Positions 16,438 through 23,927 of a DNA stretch of 64,000 nucleotides are shown piece after piece (position 1 is the stretch's first letter; each line of letters opens with the position of its first letter). A program made the translations under genes and the position numbers. The stretch spans positions 248,001 through 312,000 of the forward strand of contig NZ_JANUQM010000004.1 of NCBI RefSeq assembly GCF_030386795.1, in the 5' to 3' direction. The stretch is from Streptomyces sp. S.PNR 29 (GTDB lineage Bacteria > Actinomycetota > Actinomycetes > Streptomycetales > Streptomycetaceae). Under the pieces are notes generated by a model that saw only the letters and a list, made by a program, of their open reading frames with translations, ran no database searches and had not been told where the DNA came from.

Positions 16438-18411
16438 ATGAGCACGGAAGCGCGACGCGCCTCCCTACCCCCACAGCCCACGACACCGCCGCGCCCCGCA
16501 CAGCCGCCGACGGCCGGGGCCGGCGAGACGGAACGGCACCGGGACGGGACGCCGGCGCGCGGCGGGGCCGCCGACCGGCCGTCCCCGGCCCGGGAGACCT
16601 CCTCGGCAGCGGGCGGCTCCGCGGGTCCCGGCACCTCCGCCGGGCGCGGTTTCTTCGACCTGCGCGAGACGGTTGCCTCGCCGCCGCAGGACGGCTCCCG
16701 CGTGGGATCGTCGGCCCGGAACGCCACGGACGCCGACGGGGACGCCGCCGCGGCCCGGCCGACCGGCTCCTCGGAGACCCACCCCCGTTTCCCGAGCTTC
16801 ATCTCCGCCGGGCCCCAGGGCGTCGATCCCACGTCCCCGCCTCCGCCACGAGCCTCCGCCCGCTTCCCGGACGCGCCGCCGACCGTCGGCCGCGGCGCGC
16901 GGCAGGAGACCAGCGCAGCGCCCCGCCGTACCACCGCCCCCGCCGAGGCCTCGTCGGAGACGACCGCACGTCTGCGCCCGGTCCCCCCACAGACATCACC
17001 CACCCCGGACACGCGCCAGGGCTCCACCGGAACGCCCCGCGAGCGGGTCCCCGGAGAGCCGCCCCGGCCCCCGAACGCCACCGCGCCCGCTGAGACCGGC
17101 CATCGGCCCGGTTTCGACTCGTCCGCCGGGGCCGGTCGTCGGTCTTCGGAGGCGGCCTCGTCCGTCGGGGCTGGTCGTCGGTCTTCGGAGGCGGCCTCGT
17201 CCGCGGGGGTCGGCCATGGGCCTGGTTTCGACTCGTCCGTCGGGGTCGGTCGTCGGTTTCCGGAGGCGGCCTCGTCCGTCGGGACCGGGCGTCGGTCTTC
17301 GGACGCCGCCGCGCCCGCTGAGACCGGTCGTCGGTCTCCGGACGCCGCCGCGCCCGCAGGTGCCGACCGCCGGTCCCGGGATGCCGCCGCGCCCGCCGAG
17401 AGCGGCCGCAGGCCCGGTTCCGGCTCGTCCGTTCCGCAGTCCGGCGTCCCGTCCTCCGGTGGGCGTACGTTCGCCGAACCCACCGAGCCGCCCCGGTCCA
17501 CCCCGGCCACGGACCCGGCCCCTGTTTCCCCCGACCCCGCCCTCTCCTGGAGCGCCCCCATGGTGCCGGGAGGGACGCTCGGGGCCGGGCGGCCGTTCGT
17601 GTCGTTCGGGGAGCCCGAGGGGTACGACGAGAAGGCGCGACCGCGCCCGCTCGGCGGGCGGATGCGGTCGCAGGCAGCCGCGGCGGCCGCCTGCCTCGTA
17701 CTCGGCCTGGGACTGATCGGCGGCGCGGTGACCGGTAGCTGGCTCGCCGGGGACTCGGGCGACGGCGCCGGGAGCGGTACGTTCAGCGCGGCCGGCGGCC
17801 TGTGGCACAGCGTGCCCGTCGACCGGCTGTTCCCGCCGACCGTGCAGGGACAGGGCGCCGGACCCGGCGGCGCCGACCGGACCTGGACGCGGATCGCCGT
17901 CGCCCCCGACAGCGACTGCGAGGGCGCCTTCGACCCGCTGCTGAGGAAGGCCCTCACCCCCGTCGGCTGCCAGCGCCTCCTGCGCGCCACCTACACCGAC
18001 GCCACCCAGAGCTACGTCACCACCGTCGGCCTGCTCTTCACCGAGGCCGACGCCCCCGCCATGGCCGCCCTCCGCACCCGTTTCGCCAAGGACGGCCTGG
18101 ACCGGCGCACCGACCTCATGCCCCTCCCGTACGCCGCCAAGGACACCGCCGCCGCAGGCTTCGGGGCCGAGCAGCGCGCCTCGTGGACGATCTCCGTCCT
18201 CACCGACGCCCCCGTCGTCGTCTACGCCGTCTCCGGCTGGGCCGACGGCCGCACCGTCGACGACCCCGAGCCCGCCGAGGAGGCCATGGAGTCCGGCGCC
18301 ACCACCGCCCCCGCCCAGGCGGGCCTCGGCAACGAGGCCCAGGGCCTCGCCGACCGCATCGAACGCGGCCTGCGCAGAGACGTCGGCTCGGCCACGGAGC
18401 AGCCGTCGTGA
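16438..18411 (+). CDS. Proline-rich membrane-anchored protein with 13-residue repeats
   Basis: A 657-residue protein, mostly disordered up to about residue 400 (Pro, Ala, Ser, Arg, Thr). Residues about 219-331 contain eight or so 13-residue repeats of the form A-G-R-R-S-S-E/D-A-A-x-x-x-x. A single membrane helix (AAACLVLGLGLIGGAVTGSWLA, about residues 415-440) is followed by a compact extracytoplasmic domain of about 200 residues that contains two cysteines (DSDCEGAFDP, VGCQRLL). The stop overlaps the protease start by GTGA, so the two products are probably partners. No family is recognised with certainty. Confidence 0.75.
   Translation: MSTEARRASLPPQPTTPPRPAQPPTAGAGETERHRDGTPARGGAADRPSPARETSSAAGGSAGPGTSAGRGFFDLRETVASPPQDGSRVGSSARNATDADGDAAAARPTGSSETHPRFPSFISAGPQGVDPTSPPPPRASARFPDAPPTVGRGARQETSAAPRRTTAPAEASSETTARLRPVPPQTSPTPDTRQGSTGTPRERVPGEPPRPPNATAPAETGHRPGFDSSAGAGRRSSEAASSVGAGRRSSEAASSAGVGHGPGFDSSVGVGRRFPEAASSVGTGRRSSDAAAPAETGRRSPDAAAPAGADRRSRDAAAPAESGRRPGSGSSVPQSGVPSSGGRTFAEPTEPPRSTPATDPAPVSPDPALSWSAPMVPGGTLGAGRPFVSFGEPEGYDEKARPRPLGGRMRSQAAAAAACLVLGLGLIGGAVTGSWLAGDSGDGAGSGTFSAAGGLWHSVPVDRLFPPTVQGQGAGPGGADRTWTRIAVAPDSDCEGAFDPLLRKALTPVGCQRLLRATYTDATQSYVTTVGLLFTEADAPAMAALRTRFAKDGLDRRTDLMPLPYAAKDTAAAGFGAEQRASWTISVLTDAPVVVYAVSGWADGRTVDDPEPAEEAMESGATTAPAQAGLGNEAQGLADRIERGLRRDVGSATEQPS
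17092..17430 (+). repeat. 39-base coding repeats in the membrane anchor gene
   Basis: Degenerate tandem repeats with a 39-base period, built on GGTCGTCGGTCTTCGGAGGC, encode the 13-residue protein repeats. The two copies near 17137-17205 are almost identical at DNA level. The reading frame is kept throughout. Confidence 0.75.
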
Positions 18412-19610
18412 AAGCCGCCACGACCCGTGCCGCCACGACCCGCCGCGCCGGGGTCGTGGGCGTCCTGCTCACCGCCGGCCTCGCCCTCCTGCCGCCCACC
18501 ACCGCGTACGCCGACGGCATACGCGCCCAGCAGTGGGCCCTTCAGGCCATGCACACCGACGAGGCCTGGCGGACCACCAAGGGCAAGGGCATCACCGTCG
18601 CCGTCCTCGACACCGGCGTGGAGGACGACCACCCCGACCTCGTCGGCAACGTCCTGCCCGGCAAGGACCTGGTCGGCTTCGGAGCCGAGCCCGGCGACCG
18701 GACCTGGGCCCGCCACGGCACCGCCATGGCCGGGATCATCGCCGGCCACGGACACGGCCCCGGCGACGCCGACGGCGTCATGGGCATCGCCCCCGAGGCG
18801 AAGATCCTCCCCGTCCGCGTGATCCTGGAGGACGGCGACCCCTCCCGCGCCAAGGCCCGCAAGACCCGTGGCAACGCCCTCGCCGAGGGCATCCGCTGGG
18901 CCGCCGACCACGGTGCCGACGTCATCAACCTCTCCCTCGGCGACGACTCCGCCTCCGCGCACCCCGAACCCGCCGAGGACGAGGCCATCCAGTACGCCCT
19001 GAAGAAGGGCGTGGTCGTCGTCGCCTCGGCCGGCAACGGCGGCGAGAAGGGCGACCACATCTCCTACCCGGCCGCCTACCCGGGCGTCATCGCCGCTGCC
19101 GCCGTCGACAAGTACGGCACCCGCGCCTCCTTCTCCACCCGCCGCTGGTACGCCACGGTCAGCGCCCCCGGCGTCGACGTCGTCATCGCCGACCCGGACC
19201 ACCGCTACTACGAGGGCTGGGGCACCAGCGCGGCCGCCGCCTTCGTCTCCGGTGCCGTCGCCCTCGTCAAGGCCGCCCACCCCGGCCTCACCCCGGCCCA
19301 GATCAAGGGGCTCCTGGAGGACACGGCCCGTGACGCCCCCGTGGACGGCCGCGACGACTCCCGCGGCTTCGGCTTCGTCGACCCCGCCGCCGCCCTCAAG
19401 GCGGCCGGCCGCCTGAGGCCAAAGGGCCTGAAACCGGCGGCGTACGGCGGGCAGTACTTCGGCTCCGGCCCGGACGCCGCGACCTCCGACGACGACACAT
19501 CGGCCTGGGCGGCGCCGCTGGCGGGCAGCGCGGGCGGCGTCCTGCTGGTCGCGGCGGTGGTGCTGTGGCGCGGCCGCCGCACCTCCTGTGACGAGGCCTC
19601 CGACTTCTAG
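18408..19610 (+). CDS. Mycosin-like S8 serine protease, membrane anchored
   Basis: A 400-residue subtilisin-type protease with the layout of type VII secretion mycosins: signal peptide (residues 1-32, ending TTAYADG), catalytic domain, Pro/Gly-poor linker and a C-terminal membrane helix (residues about 370-392) with a short Arg-rich cytoplasmic tail. The triad is Asp68 (AVLDTGV), His103 (RHGTAMAG) and Ser274 (GTSAAAAFVSG), with Asn in SAGNGG. No EccB-E or WXG100 genes are nearby, so it is an orphan copy. The TAG stop lies in the CTAG that flanks the mobile-like element downstream. Confidence 0.9.
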   Translation: MKAATTRAATTRRAGVVGVLLTAGLALLPPTTAYADGIRAQQWALQAMHTDEAWRTTKGKGITVAVLDTGVEDDHPDLVGNVLPGKDLVGFGAEPGDRTWARHGTAMAGIIAGHGHGPGDADGVMGIAPEAKILPVRVILEDGDPSRAKARKTRGNALAEGIRWAADHGADVINLSLGDDSASAHPEPAEDEAIQYALKKGVVVVASAGNGGEKGDHISYPAAYPGVIAAAAVDKYGTRASFSTRRWYATVSAPGVDVVIADPDHRYYEGWGTSAAAAFVSGAVALVKAAHPGLTPAQIKGLLEDTARDAPVDGRDDSRGFGFVDPAAALKAAGRLRPKGLKPAAYGGQYFGSGPDAATSDDDTSAWAAPLAGSAGGVLLVAAVVLWRGRRTSCDEASDF

Positions 19611-19751
19611 GCCGTGTCCGCAAAGTCCCTCCTGCCCCGCGACGCCTGGCACGCTCCCCCAAGCTCTTCGAGCAGGGGGGACCCCCAGAGCACGCACCAG
19701 ACGTCGCAGGGCCCGCCCTCCGGGCGGACGGAGGGACTTTGCGGACACGAC
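19611..19751. mobile_element. MITE-like element with 22-base inverted ends and CTAG flanks
   Basis: A 141-base non-coding element between two convergent genes. The ends are inverted repeats matching at 21 of 22 bases (shared core GTGTCCGCAAAGTCCCTCC; left copy 19611-19632, right copy 19730-19751). CTAG stands on both sides (19607-19610 and 19752-19755), consistent with a 4-base target duplication of the type made by some IS5-family transposases. The interior has a hairpin (CCCCCAAGCTCT...GAGCAGGGGGG, 19651-19686) and no reading frame. The outer CTAGs supply the stop codons of both neighbours. Confidence 0.7.
19651..19686. repeat. Dispersed hairpin repeat, copy 1
   Basis: Contains CCCCCAAGCTCT, a short centre, GAGCAGGGGG and ACCCCC. 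A second copy of the same pattern stands at 24795-24839. The halves pair as C-run/G-run and AGCTC/GAGC, giving a stem-loop inside the MITE-like element. Confidence 0.7.
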
Positions 19752-20747
19752 CTAGGACGCGGAGGCGGACACGGTCGCGGACGAGGCGTCCTCGGCGAAG
19801 ACCGACACCGCCGCCTTCGCGGCCGCCTCGACCAGCGAGATCCCCTTCGCCTTGGTCGGGTTGCCGTCGGACAGCACGGCCACCAGGCAGTCGTGGCCGT
19901 CGACGCGCACGCGCCCGATGCTGTTGATGTCCCACAGCCCGGTGGTGCTGCGCGGCAGCCAGCCGTTCTTCAGCGCCCACCGCGAGCCGTCGGCCGCGGC
20001 CGACACCCCCCAGTGCTGGCCGGCGGCGATCTGTTCCATCAGCCCTTGCAGATACGTCCGCGAGACCCCACTGAGCTCCGACTCCGCGTCGTCCCCGAAG
20101 ACCTGGCCGAGCAGGGTGAGCTGGTCGGCGGCCGTGGTCTGCGTCAGTCCCCACAGCGCGCCGTCGCCGCCCTCGGTGTCCGTCAGCCCGAACCGCTCGT
20201 TGGCGGCGTCGAGCCCGTCCGCCCGCCCGATCGCCTGCCACAGCGCCGAGGCCGAGGCGTTGTCGCTGTTCTCGATCATCGCTTTGGCGTGCGCCTTCTC
20301 CGTCGCGGTGAGCCCGCGCCCCGCGTCCTGCGCCTGGAGCAGCAGCGCCGCCAGGATGTCGACCTTGACGATGCTCGCCGTGTCGAAGGTGCCGTCCCCG
20401 TAGGACGCGCTCTCGCCGGAGTCCAGGTCCAGCACCGCCACCGACACGTCCGCGCCGTCCGCCACCGCCACCGACTCCATCGCGTCGGCCAGCAGCGCGT
20501 CCCGGTCCACGGTCGGCTCCGCCACAGGTTCCACCGATGCCTCCCCGCTCGCCGGGGCCGAGGAGGAGGCCGACGGCGTCGCCGCCGACGATACGGCGCC
20601 CCCGCCCGAGTGCGTGTGGGTCCTCACGTACGCGGTCCCCGCGGCCGTACCGCCCACGACGGCGACCACGGCGAGCGCCGTGTACAGCAGCGGGCGGCGT
20701 CGGGAAGGGCGAGCGCGGCGGCGTCGGCGTGCTCTGGAAGACTCCAT
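19752..20747 (-). CDS. Serine hydrolase of the class A beta-lactamase fold
   Basis: A 331-residue exported protein. The N-terminus is very basic (ESSRARRRRRARPSRRRP) followed by a membrane helix (residues about 20-42), then a Ser/Ala-rich linker and a catalytic domain. The S-x-x-K motif is TASIVKVD, S-D-N is in MIENSDNAS, and the K-T-G box is replaced by LKNGW. Proteins of this type are secreted or membrane-tethered penicillin-interacting hydrolases, not necessarily resistance enzymes; the active role is unknown. The TAG stop is in the right-hand CTAG of the MITE-like element. Confidence 0.85.
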   Translation of the reverse strand: MESSRARRRRRARPSRRRPLLYTALAVVAVVGGTAAGTAYVRTHTHSGGGAVSSAATPSASSSAPASGEASVEPVAEPTVDRDALLADAMESVAVADGADVSVAVLDLDSGESASYGDGTFDTASIVKVDILAALLLQAQDAGRGLTATEKAHAKAMIENSDNASASALWQAIGRADGLDAANERFGLTDTEGGDGALWGLTQTTAADQLTLLGQVFGDDAESELSGVSRTYLQGLMEQIAAGQHWGVSAAADGSRWALKNGWLPRSTTGLWDINSIGRVRVDGHDCLVAVLSDGNPTKAKGISLVEAAAKAAVSVFAEDASSATVSASAS

Positions 20748-20897
20748 GCCCGTGATGCTGGGGGCCGTTGCTTTGCGGGCCGTTAGACGGACGTTAGATG
20801 TTCGTCATCGGTATCTGAGATTCCGGTGAAGGGCGTCACGGACAGGTTTCCGGGCCCGCACAAGCCCAGCAGCATCCCCCCTATAGGGTCGGGGATC

Positions 20898-21629
20898 GTG
20901 GCGAACAAGAACATTCCCGACTCCGGCTTCTCCGACGACGACGGCTCCGCCGACCCCCGGCTGAGCGCGGCGCTGGCCGCCTGGGCCCAGGACCGCACCG
21001 CCGTGGGCCCCGTCCTGGAGGCGCTCAAGGGCGCCCGGCTGCTCGTCCCCGTCGTGGCCGTCCTCGGCGAGGCCGAGGAGGATGAGAACGGGCTGCGCCG
21101 CGAGAAGACCAGCGACATGGCCGTCCCCACCCTGAAGGCCGGGAACCGCACCGCCCTGCCCGCCTTCACCTCCACCGACTCCCTCGCCCGCTGGGACCCG
21201 GCGGCCCGCCCCGTCGCCGTACCCCTGCACCAGGCACTCCAGGCCGCGGCACACGAGAAGGCGGACACCATCGTGCTGGACATGGCCGGACCCGTGCAGT
21301 TCGAACTGACCGGCCCCGCGCTGCTCGCCCTGGCCGAGGGCCGCACCTCGACCGACCCGCTCGCCGACCCGGCCGTCGTCGAGGCCGTACGCGGTGCCGT
21401 CGCCGCCGAACCCGCCGTACTGCGCGCCCACCTCGGGCCGGGACAGGCCGACGGCACCCTCGCCCTCGTCCTCGACCCCGCCGCACCCCCGGCCGAGGCC
21501 GCCCGCGCGGTCGCCCGGCGCCTCGCCGACGACGAAACACTCAGGGCCCGCCTCGTGCGCGGCCTCGACCTGGCACTCCTGCCGGCCGGGGCGACGCCGC
21601 CGGGCGAGCCCTTGTACGTACGGGGATGA
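20898..21629 (+). CDS. SseB family protein
   Basis: A 243-residue cytoplasmic protein of the SseB N-terminal-domain family, of uncertain role and widespread in actinobacteria. The domain is visible as [11 protein letters not shown], then [22 protein letters not shown] and [20 protein letters not shown]. The GTG at 20898 gives [22 protein letters not shown] -10-like hexamer ends 10 bases before this GTG, so the message may be leaderless or nearly so. It converges with the DUF1844 gene, with 7 bases between them. Confidence 0.85.
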   Translation: MANKNIPDSGFSDDDGSADPRLSAALAAWAQDRTAVGPVLEALKGARLLVPVVAVLGEAEEDENGLRREKTSDMAVPTLKAGNRTALPAFTSTDSLARWDPAARPVAVPLHQALQAAAHEKADTIVLDMAGPVQFELTGPALLALAEGRTSTDPLADPAVVEAVRGAVAAEPAVLRAHLGPGQADGTLALVLDPAAPPAEAARAVARRLADDETLRARLVRGLDLALLPAGATPPGEPLYVRG

Positions 21630-21636
21630 ACCCTGC

Positions 21637-21993
21637 CTAGCCGTAGACCGGGCCGGTGTACTTCTCGCCCGGCCCCTTTCCCGGCTCGTCCGGGACGAGG
21701 GACGCCTCCCGGAACGCCAGCTGGAGCGACTTCAGGCCGTCGCGCAGCGGCGCCGCGTGGAAGGAGCTGATCTCGGTCGCCGTCGCGTCCAGCAGACCGG
21801 CCAGGGCGTGCACCAGCTTGCGGGCCTCGTCCAGGTCCTTGTGCTTCTCGCCCTCCTCGGTCAGACCGAGCTTCACGGCGGCGGCGCTCATCAGGTTGAC
21901 GGCGACCGTCACGATCACCTCGACCGCGGGGACCTCGGCGATGTCACGGGTCATGGCGTCGAAGTCGGGCGTCTCAGGAGGGGTCTCACTCAT
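21637..21993 (-). CDS. DUF1844 domain protein
   Basis: A 118-residue protein. The DUF1844 core is [45 protein letters not shown]; it forms a small helical bundle of unknown function. In actinobacteria it is commonly encoded divergently next to infC, as here. The start ATG 21993 ([17 protein letters not shown]) was preferred over an in-frame upstream codon because the extension is arginine-rich and unlike relatives. Confidence 0.9.
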   Translation of the reverse strand: MSETPPETPDFDAMTRDIAEVPAVEVIVTVAVNLMSAAAVKLGLTEEGEKHKDLDEARKLVHALAGLLDATATEISSFHAAPLRDGLKSLQLAFREASLVPDEPGKGPGEKYTGPVYG

Positions 21994-22236
21994 GCCCACA
22001 CGATAGGCGGTCCTGCGCGGCGCCTTCCGGTTAGCCCTTGTCAAGCGACCCTGCTAGTCTGGTTGACGACCGGCCGGACACGACTGTGCTCGGCCCACAA
22101 GTGGAGGCTTTCGAACTCCCACCTGACTGTCCTCAGGGACGGCGGGTCACCGGTCAGGCGGCGCAGTCCCAGCGACGGCGTTCCGCCCGAAATCGCGCCC
22201 CGCGGCCACCGCGGCGGTGCTCCGGTAGTTCGAGGA

Positions 22237-22267
22237 GCCCCGCCTGTGATCGTCCGGGGCATTTTTT
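22237..22267 (+). promoter_or_regulatory. Terminator-like attenuator in the infC leader
   Basis: GCCCCG (22237-22242) pairs with CGGGGC (22255-22260) and is followed directly by ATTTTTTG, one of the few U-tracts in the window. It lies 87 bases before the infC start, inside the long leader (21994-22353, which otherwise shows no gene). A conditional terminator controlling the infC-rpmI-rplT message is the likely meaning, as in other bacteria where IF3 or L20 leaders attenuate transcription. Confidence 0.65.
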
Positions 22268-22353
22268 GTGCTTCGGCGCGGTTAGGTCTAACGAACATTA
22301 GACGTTACGCGGCTGTCCGCCAGACCGTCGCGTGGTGCTACCGAGGAGGATCC

Positions 22354-22992
22354 ATCAGCGCCGAGCCCCGCATCAACGACCGGATTCGCGTTCCCGAGGT
22401 GCGACTTGTCGGTCCCAGTGGCGAGCAGGTGGGCATCGTCCCGCTCGCGAAGGCACTGGAGCTTGCGCAGGAGTACGACCTGGACCTGGTCGAGGTCGCG
22501 GCGAACGCCCGTCCGCCCGTGTGCAAGCTCATGGACTACGGGAAGTTCAAGTACGAGTCGGCCATGAAGGCCCGTGAGGCGCGCAAGAACCAGGCGCACA
22601 CGGTCATCAAGGAGATGAAGCTCCGGCCGAAGATCGACCCGCACGACTACGACACCAAAAAGGGTCACGTCGTCCGGTTCCTCAAGCAGGGCGACAAGGT
22701 CAAGATCACGATCATGTTCCGTGGCCGCGAGCAGTCCCGCCCCGAGCTGGGCTACCGGCTGCTGCAGCGCCTCGCCGAGGACGTCCAGGACCTCGGGTTC
22801 GTGGAGTCGAACCCGAAGCAGGACGGCCGCAACATGATCATGGTCCTCGGTCCGCACAAGAAGAAGACCGAGGCGATGGCCGAGGCACGCCAGGCGCAGG
22901 AGGCCCGCAAGGCTTCCGCGAAGGCCAACCCCGGTCGCTCGCAGAACCCTGCCGACGCCGAGGCTGCCGCCGAGGAGCCCGCAGAGGCGTGA
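22354..22992 (+). CDS. infC: Translation initiation factor IF-3
   Basis: A 212-residue IF-3, which keeps the ribosomal subunits apart and proofreads start-codon choice. The N-domain begins [20 protein letters not shown], and the C-domain contains KPHK-like basic segments ([20 protein letters not shown], then [12 protein letters not shown]). A Glu/Ala-rich tail of about 30 residues extends the protein beyond the E. coli length. The start appears to be AUC at 22354: GAGGAGG stands 4 bases before it and no ATG, GTG or TTG in frame precedes the conserved region. Rare start codons of infC serve autoregulation in E. coli (AUU). Confidence 0.95.
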   Translation: MSAEPRINDRIRVPEVRLVGPSGEQVGIVPLAKALELAQEYDLDLVEVAANARPPVCKLMDYGKFKYESAMKAREARKNQAHTVIKEMKLRPKIDPHDYDTKKGHVVRFLKQGDKVKITIMFRGREQSRPELGYRLLQRLAEDVQDLGFVESNPKQDGRNMIMVLGPHKKKTEAMAEARQAQEARKASAKANPGRSQNPADAEAAAEEPAEA

Positions 22993-23036
22993 TCCCCGGG
23001 ACGCCGTCCCAGGAAGCAAACCGAAACAAGAGCGAC

Positions 23037-23075
23037 GCTCCACCGTGCCCGGTTCTCGCGACCGGGCACCGGAGC
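23037..23075 (+). promoter_or_regulatory. Structured leader of rpmI-rplT
   Basis: A two-part stem in the 109-base infC-rpmI spacer. GCTCC pairs with GGAGC and, inside, GTGCCCGGT with ACCGGGCAC around TCTCGCG, separated by small bulges. Ribosomal protein L20 represses rpmI-rplT through leader structures in several bacteria, so this is a candidate L20 target; the Streptomyces structure is inferred only. Confidence 0.5.
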
Positions 23076-23101
23076 GCCACCGACGAGGAGAGAACGGCGC
23101 T

Positions 23102-23296
23102 ATGCCGAAGAACAAGTCGCACAGCGGTGCCAGCAAGCGCTTCAAGGTCACCGGCTCCGGCAAGGTGCTCCGTGAGCGCGCCGGCAAGCGCCACCTGCTT
23201 GAGCACAAGTCGTCCCGTGTGACGCGTCGCCTCACCGGCAACGCCGAGATGGCCCCGGGCGACGCCGCGAAGATCAAGAAGCTTCTCGGCAAGTGA
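23102..23296 (+). CDS. rpmI: 50S ribosomal protein L35
   Basis: A 64-residue basic protein, full length for L35 ([21 protein letters not shown] start, KIKKLLGK end). It is part of the large ribosomal subunit. It stands in the universal infC-rpmI-rplT order, with GAGGAGAGAACGG upstream of the ATG. Start and stop are unambiguous. Confidence 0.97.
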   Translation: MPKNKSHSGASKRFKVTGSGKVLRERAGKRHLLEHKSSRVTRRLTGNAEMAPGDAAKIKKLLGK

Positions 23297-23391
23297 CGTC
23301 GGGCGCGCACCGCGCCTGACCTCTGACCGGGACCCAATCGATTTCCGGGCCGTGTGAGGACACCCACGGCCCCGCTACAAGGAGTTAACAA

Positions 23392-23775
23392 GTGGCACGC
23401 GTCAAGCGGGCAGTCAACGCCCACAAGAAGCGCCGGGCGATCCTGGAGCAGGCCTCCGGCTACCGCGGTCAGCGTTCGCGCCTGTACCGCAAGGCCAAGG
23501 AGCAGGTCACCCACTCGCTGGTCTACAACTACAACGACCGCAAGAAGCGCAAGGGTGACTTCCGCCAGCTGTGGATCCAGCGCATCAATGCCGCTGCCCG
23601 CGCCAACGGCATCACCTACAACCGCTTCATCCAGGGTCTGAAGGCCGCCAACGTCGAGGTGGACCGCAAGATCCTGGCCGAGCTGGCCGTCAACGACCCG
23701 AACGCGTTCGCCGCGCTCGTCGAGGTCGCCCAGAAGGCGCTGCCGAGCGACGTCAACGCCCCCAAGGCGGCCTGA
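23392..23775 (+). CDS. rplT: 50S ribosomal protein L20
   Basis: A 127-residue L20, needed early in large-subunit assembly and the usual autorepressor of this operon. It begins [20 protein letters not shown] and has the RNA-binding core [17 protein letters not shown] and [14 protein letters not shown]. Start is GTG 23392 with AAGGAG 7 bases upstream. A terminator follows within 35 bases of the stop. Confidence 0.97.
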   Translation: MARVKRAVNAHKKRRAILEQASGYRGQRSRLYRKAKEQVTHSLVYNYNDRKKRKGDFRQLWIQRINAAARANGITYNRFIQGLKAANVEVDRKILAELAVNDPNAFAALVEVAQKALPSDVNAPKAA

Positions 23776-23806
23776 CCGCCGCGCTCGGCCTGAGCCGACG
23801 TGACCG

Positions 23807-23845
23807 AACGGACCCGTGGGTTCTCCCTGCGGGTCCGTTGTTGTA
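23807..23845 (+). terminator. Terminator of the infC-rpmI-rplT operon
   Basis: AACGGACCCG (23807-23816) pairs perfectly with CGGGTCCGTT (23830-23839) around a 13-base loop, followed by the T-rich GTTGTA. It lies 31 bases after the rplT stop. Confidence 0.85.
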
Positions 23846-23914
23846 GGGCAGTGGTGTTTGCCGGGCAGCGGTGTTGTCGGGCAGCGGTGTTGTCGGGTAG
23901 TGGAAGTGGTTGTC
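23846..23914 (+). repeat. 16-base tandem repeat between rplT and the methyltransferase gene
   Basis: Two perfect copies of GGGCAGCGGTGTTGTC (23863-23878, 23879-23894) flanked by degenerate copies on both sides (from 23846 and to 23914). The array occupies the promoter region of the rRNA methyltransferase gene. Confidence 0.8.
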
Positions 23915-23927
23915 GAAAGTGAAGAGC

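Noticed and set aside
17092..17430. Possible CRISPR-like array
   Set aside because: The repeats are contiguous, coding and degenerate, with no unique spacers.
16438..19610. A type VII secretion locus
   Set aside because: Only the mycosin-like protease is present; no EccB, EccC, EccD or WXG100 gene is in the window.
19752..20747. A beta-lactam resistance gene
   Set aside because: The K-T-G box is altered (LKNGW) and the protein is membrane-tethered; nothing shows beta-lactamase activity.
21394..22353. An upstream in-frame extension of infC
   Set aside because: It would run through the SseB gene region, the attenuator and the ribosome site; the conserved protein begins at 22354.
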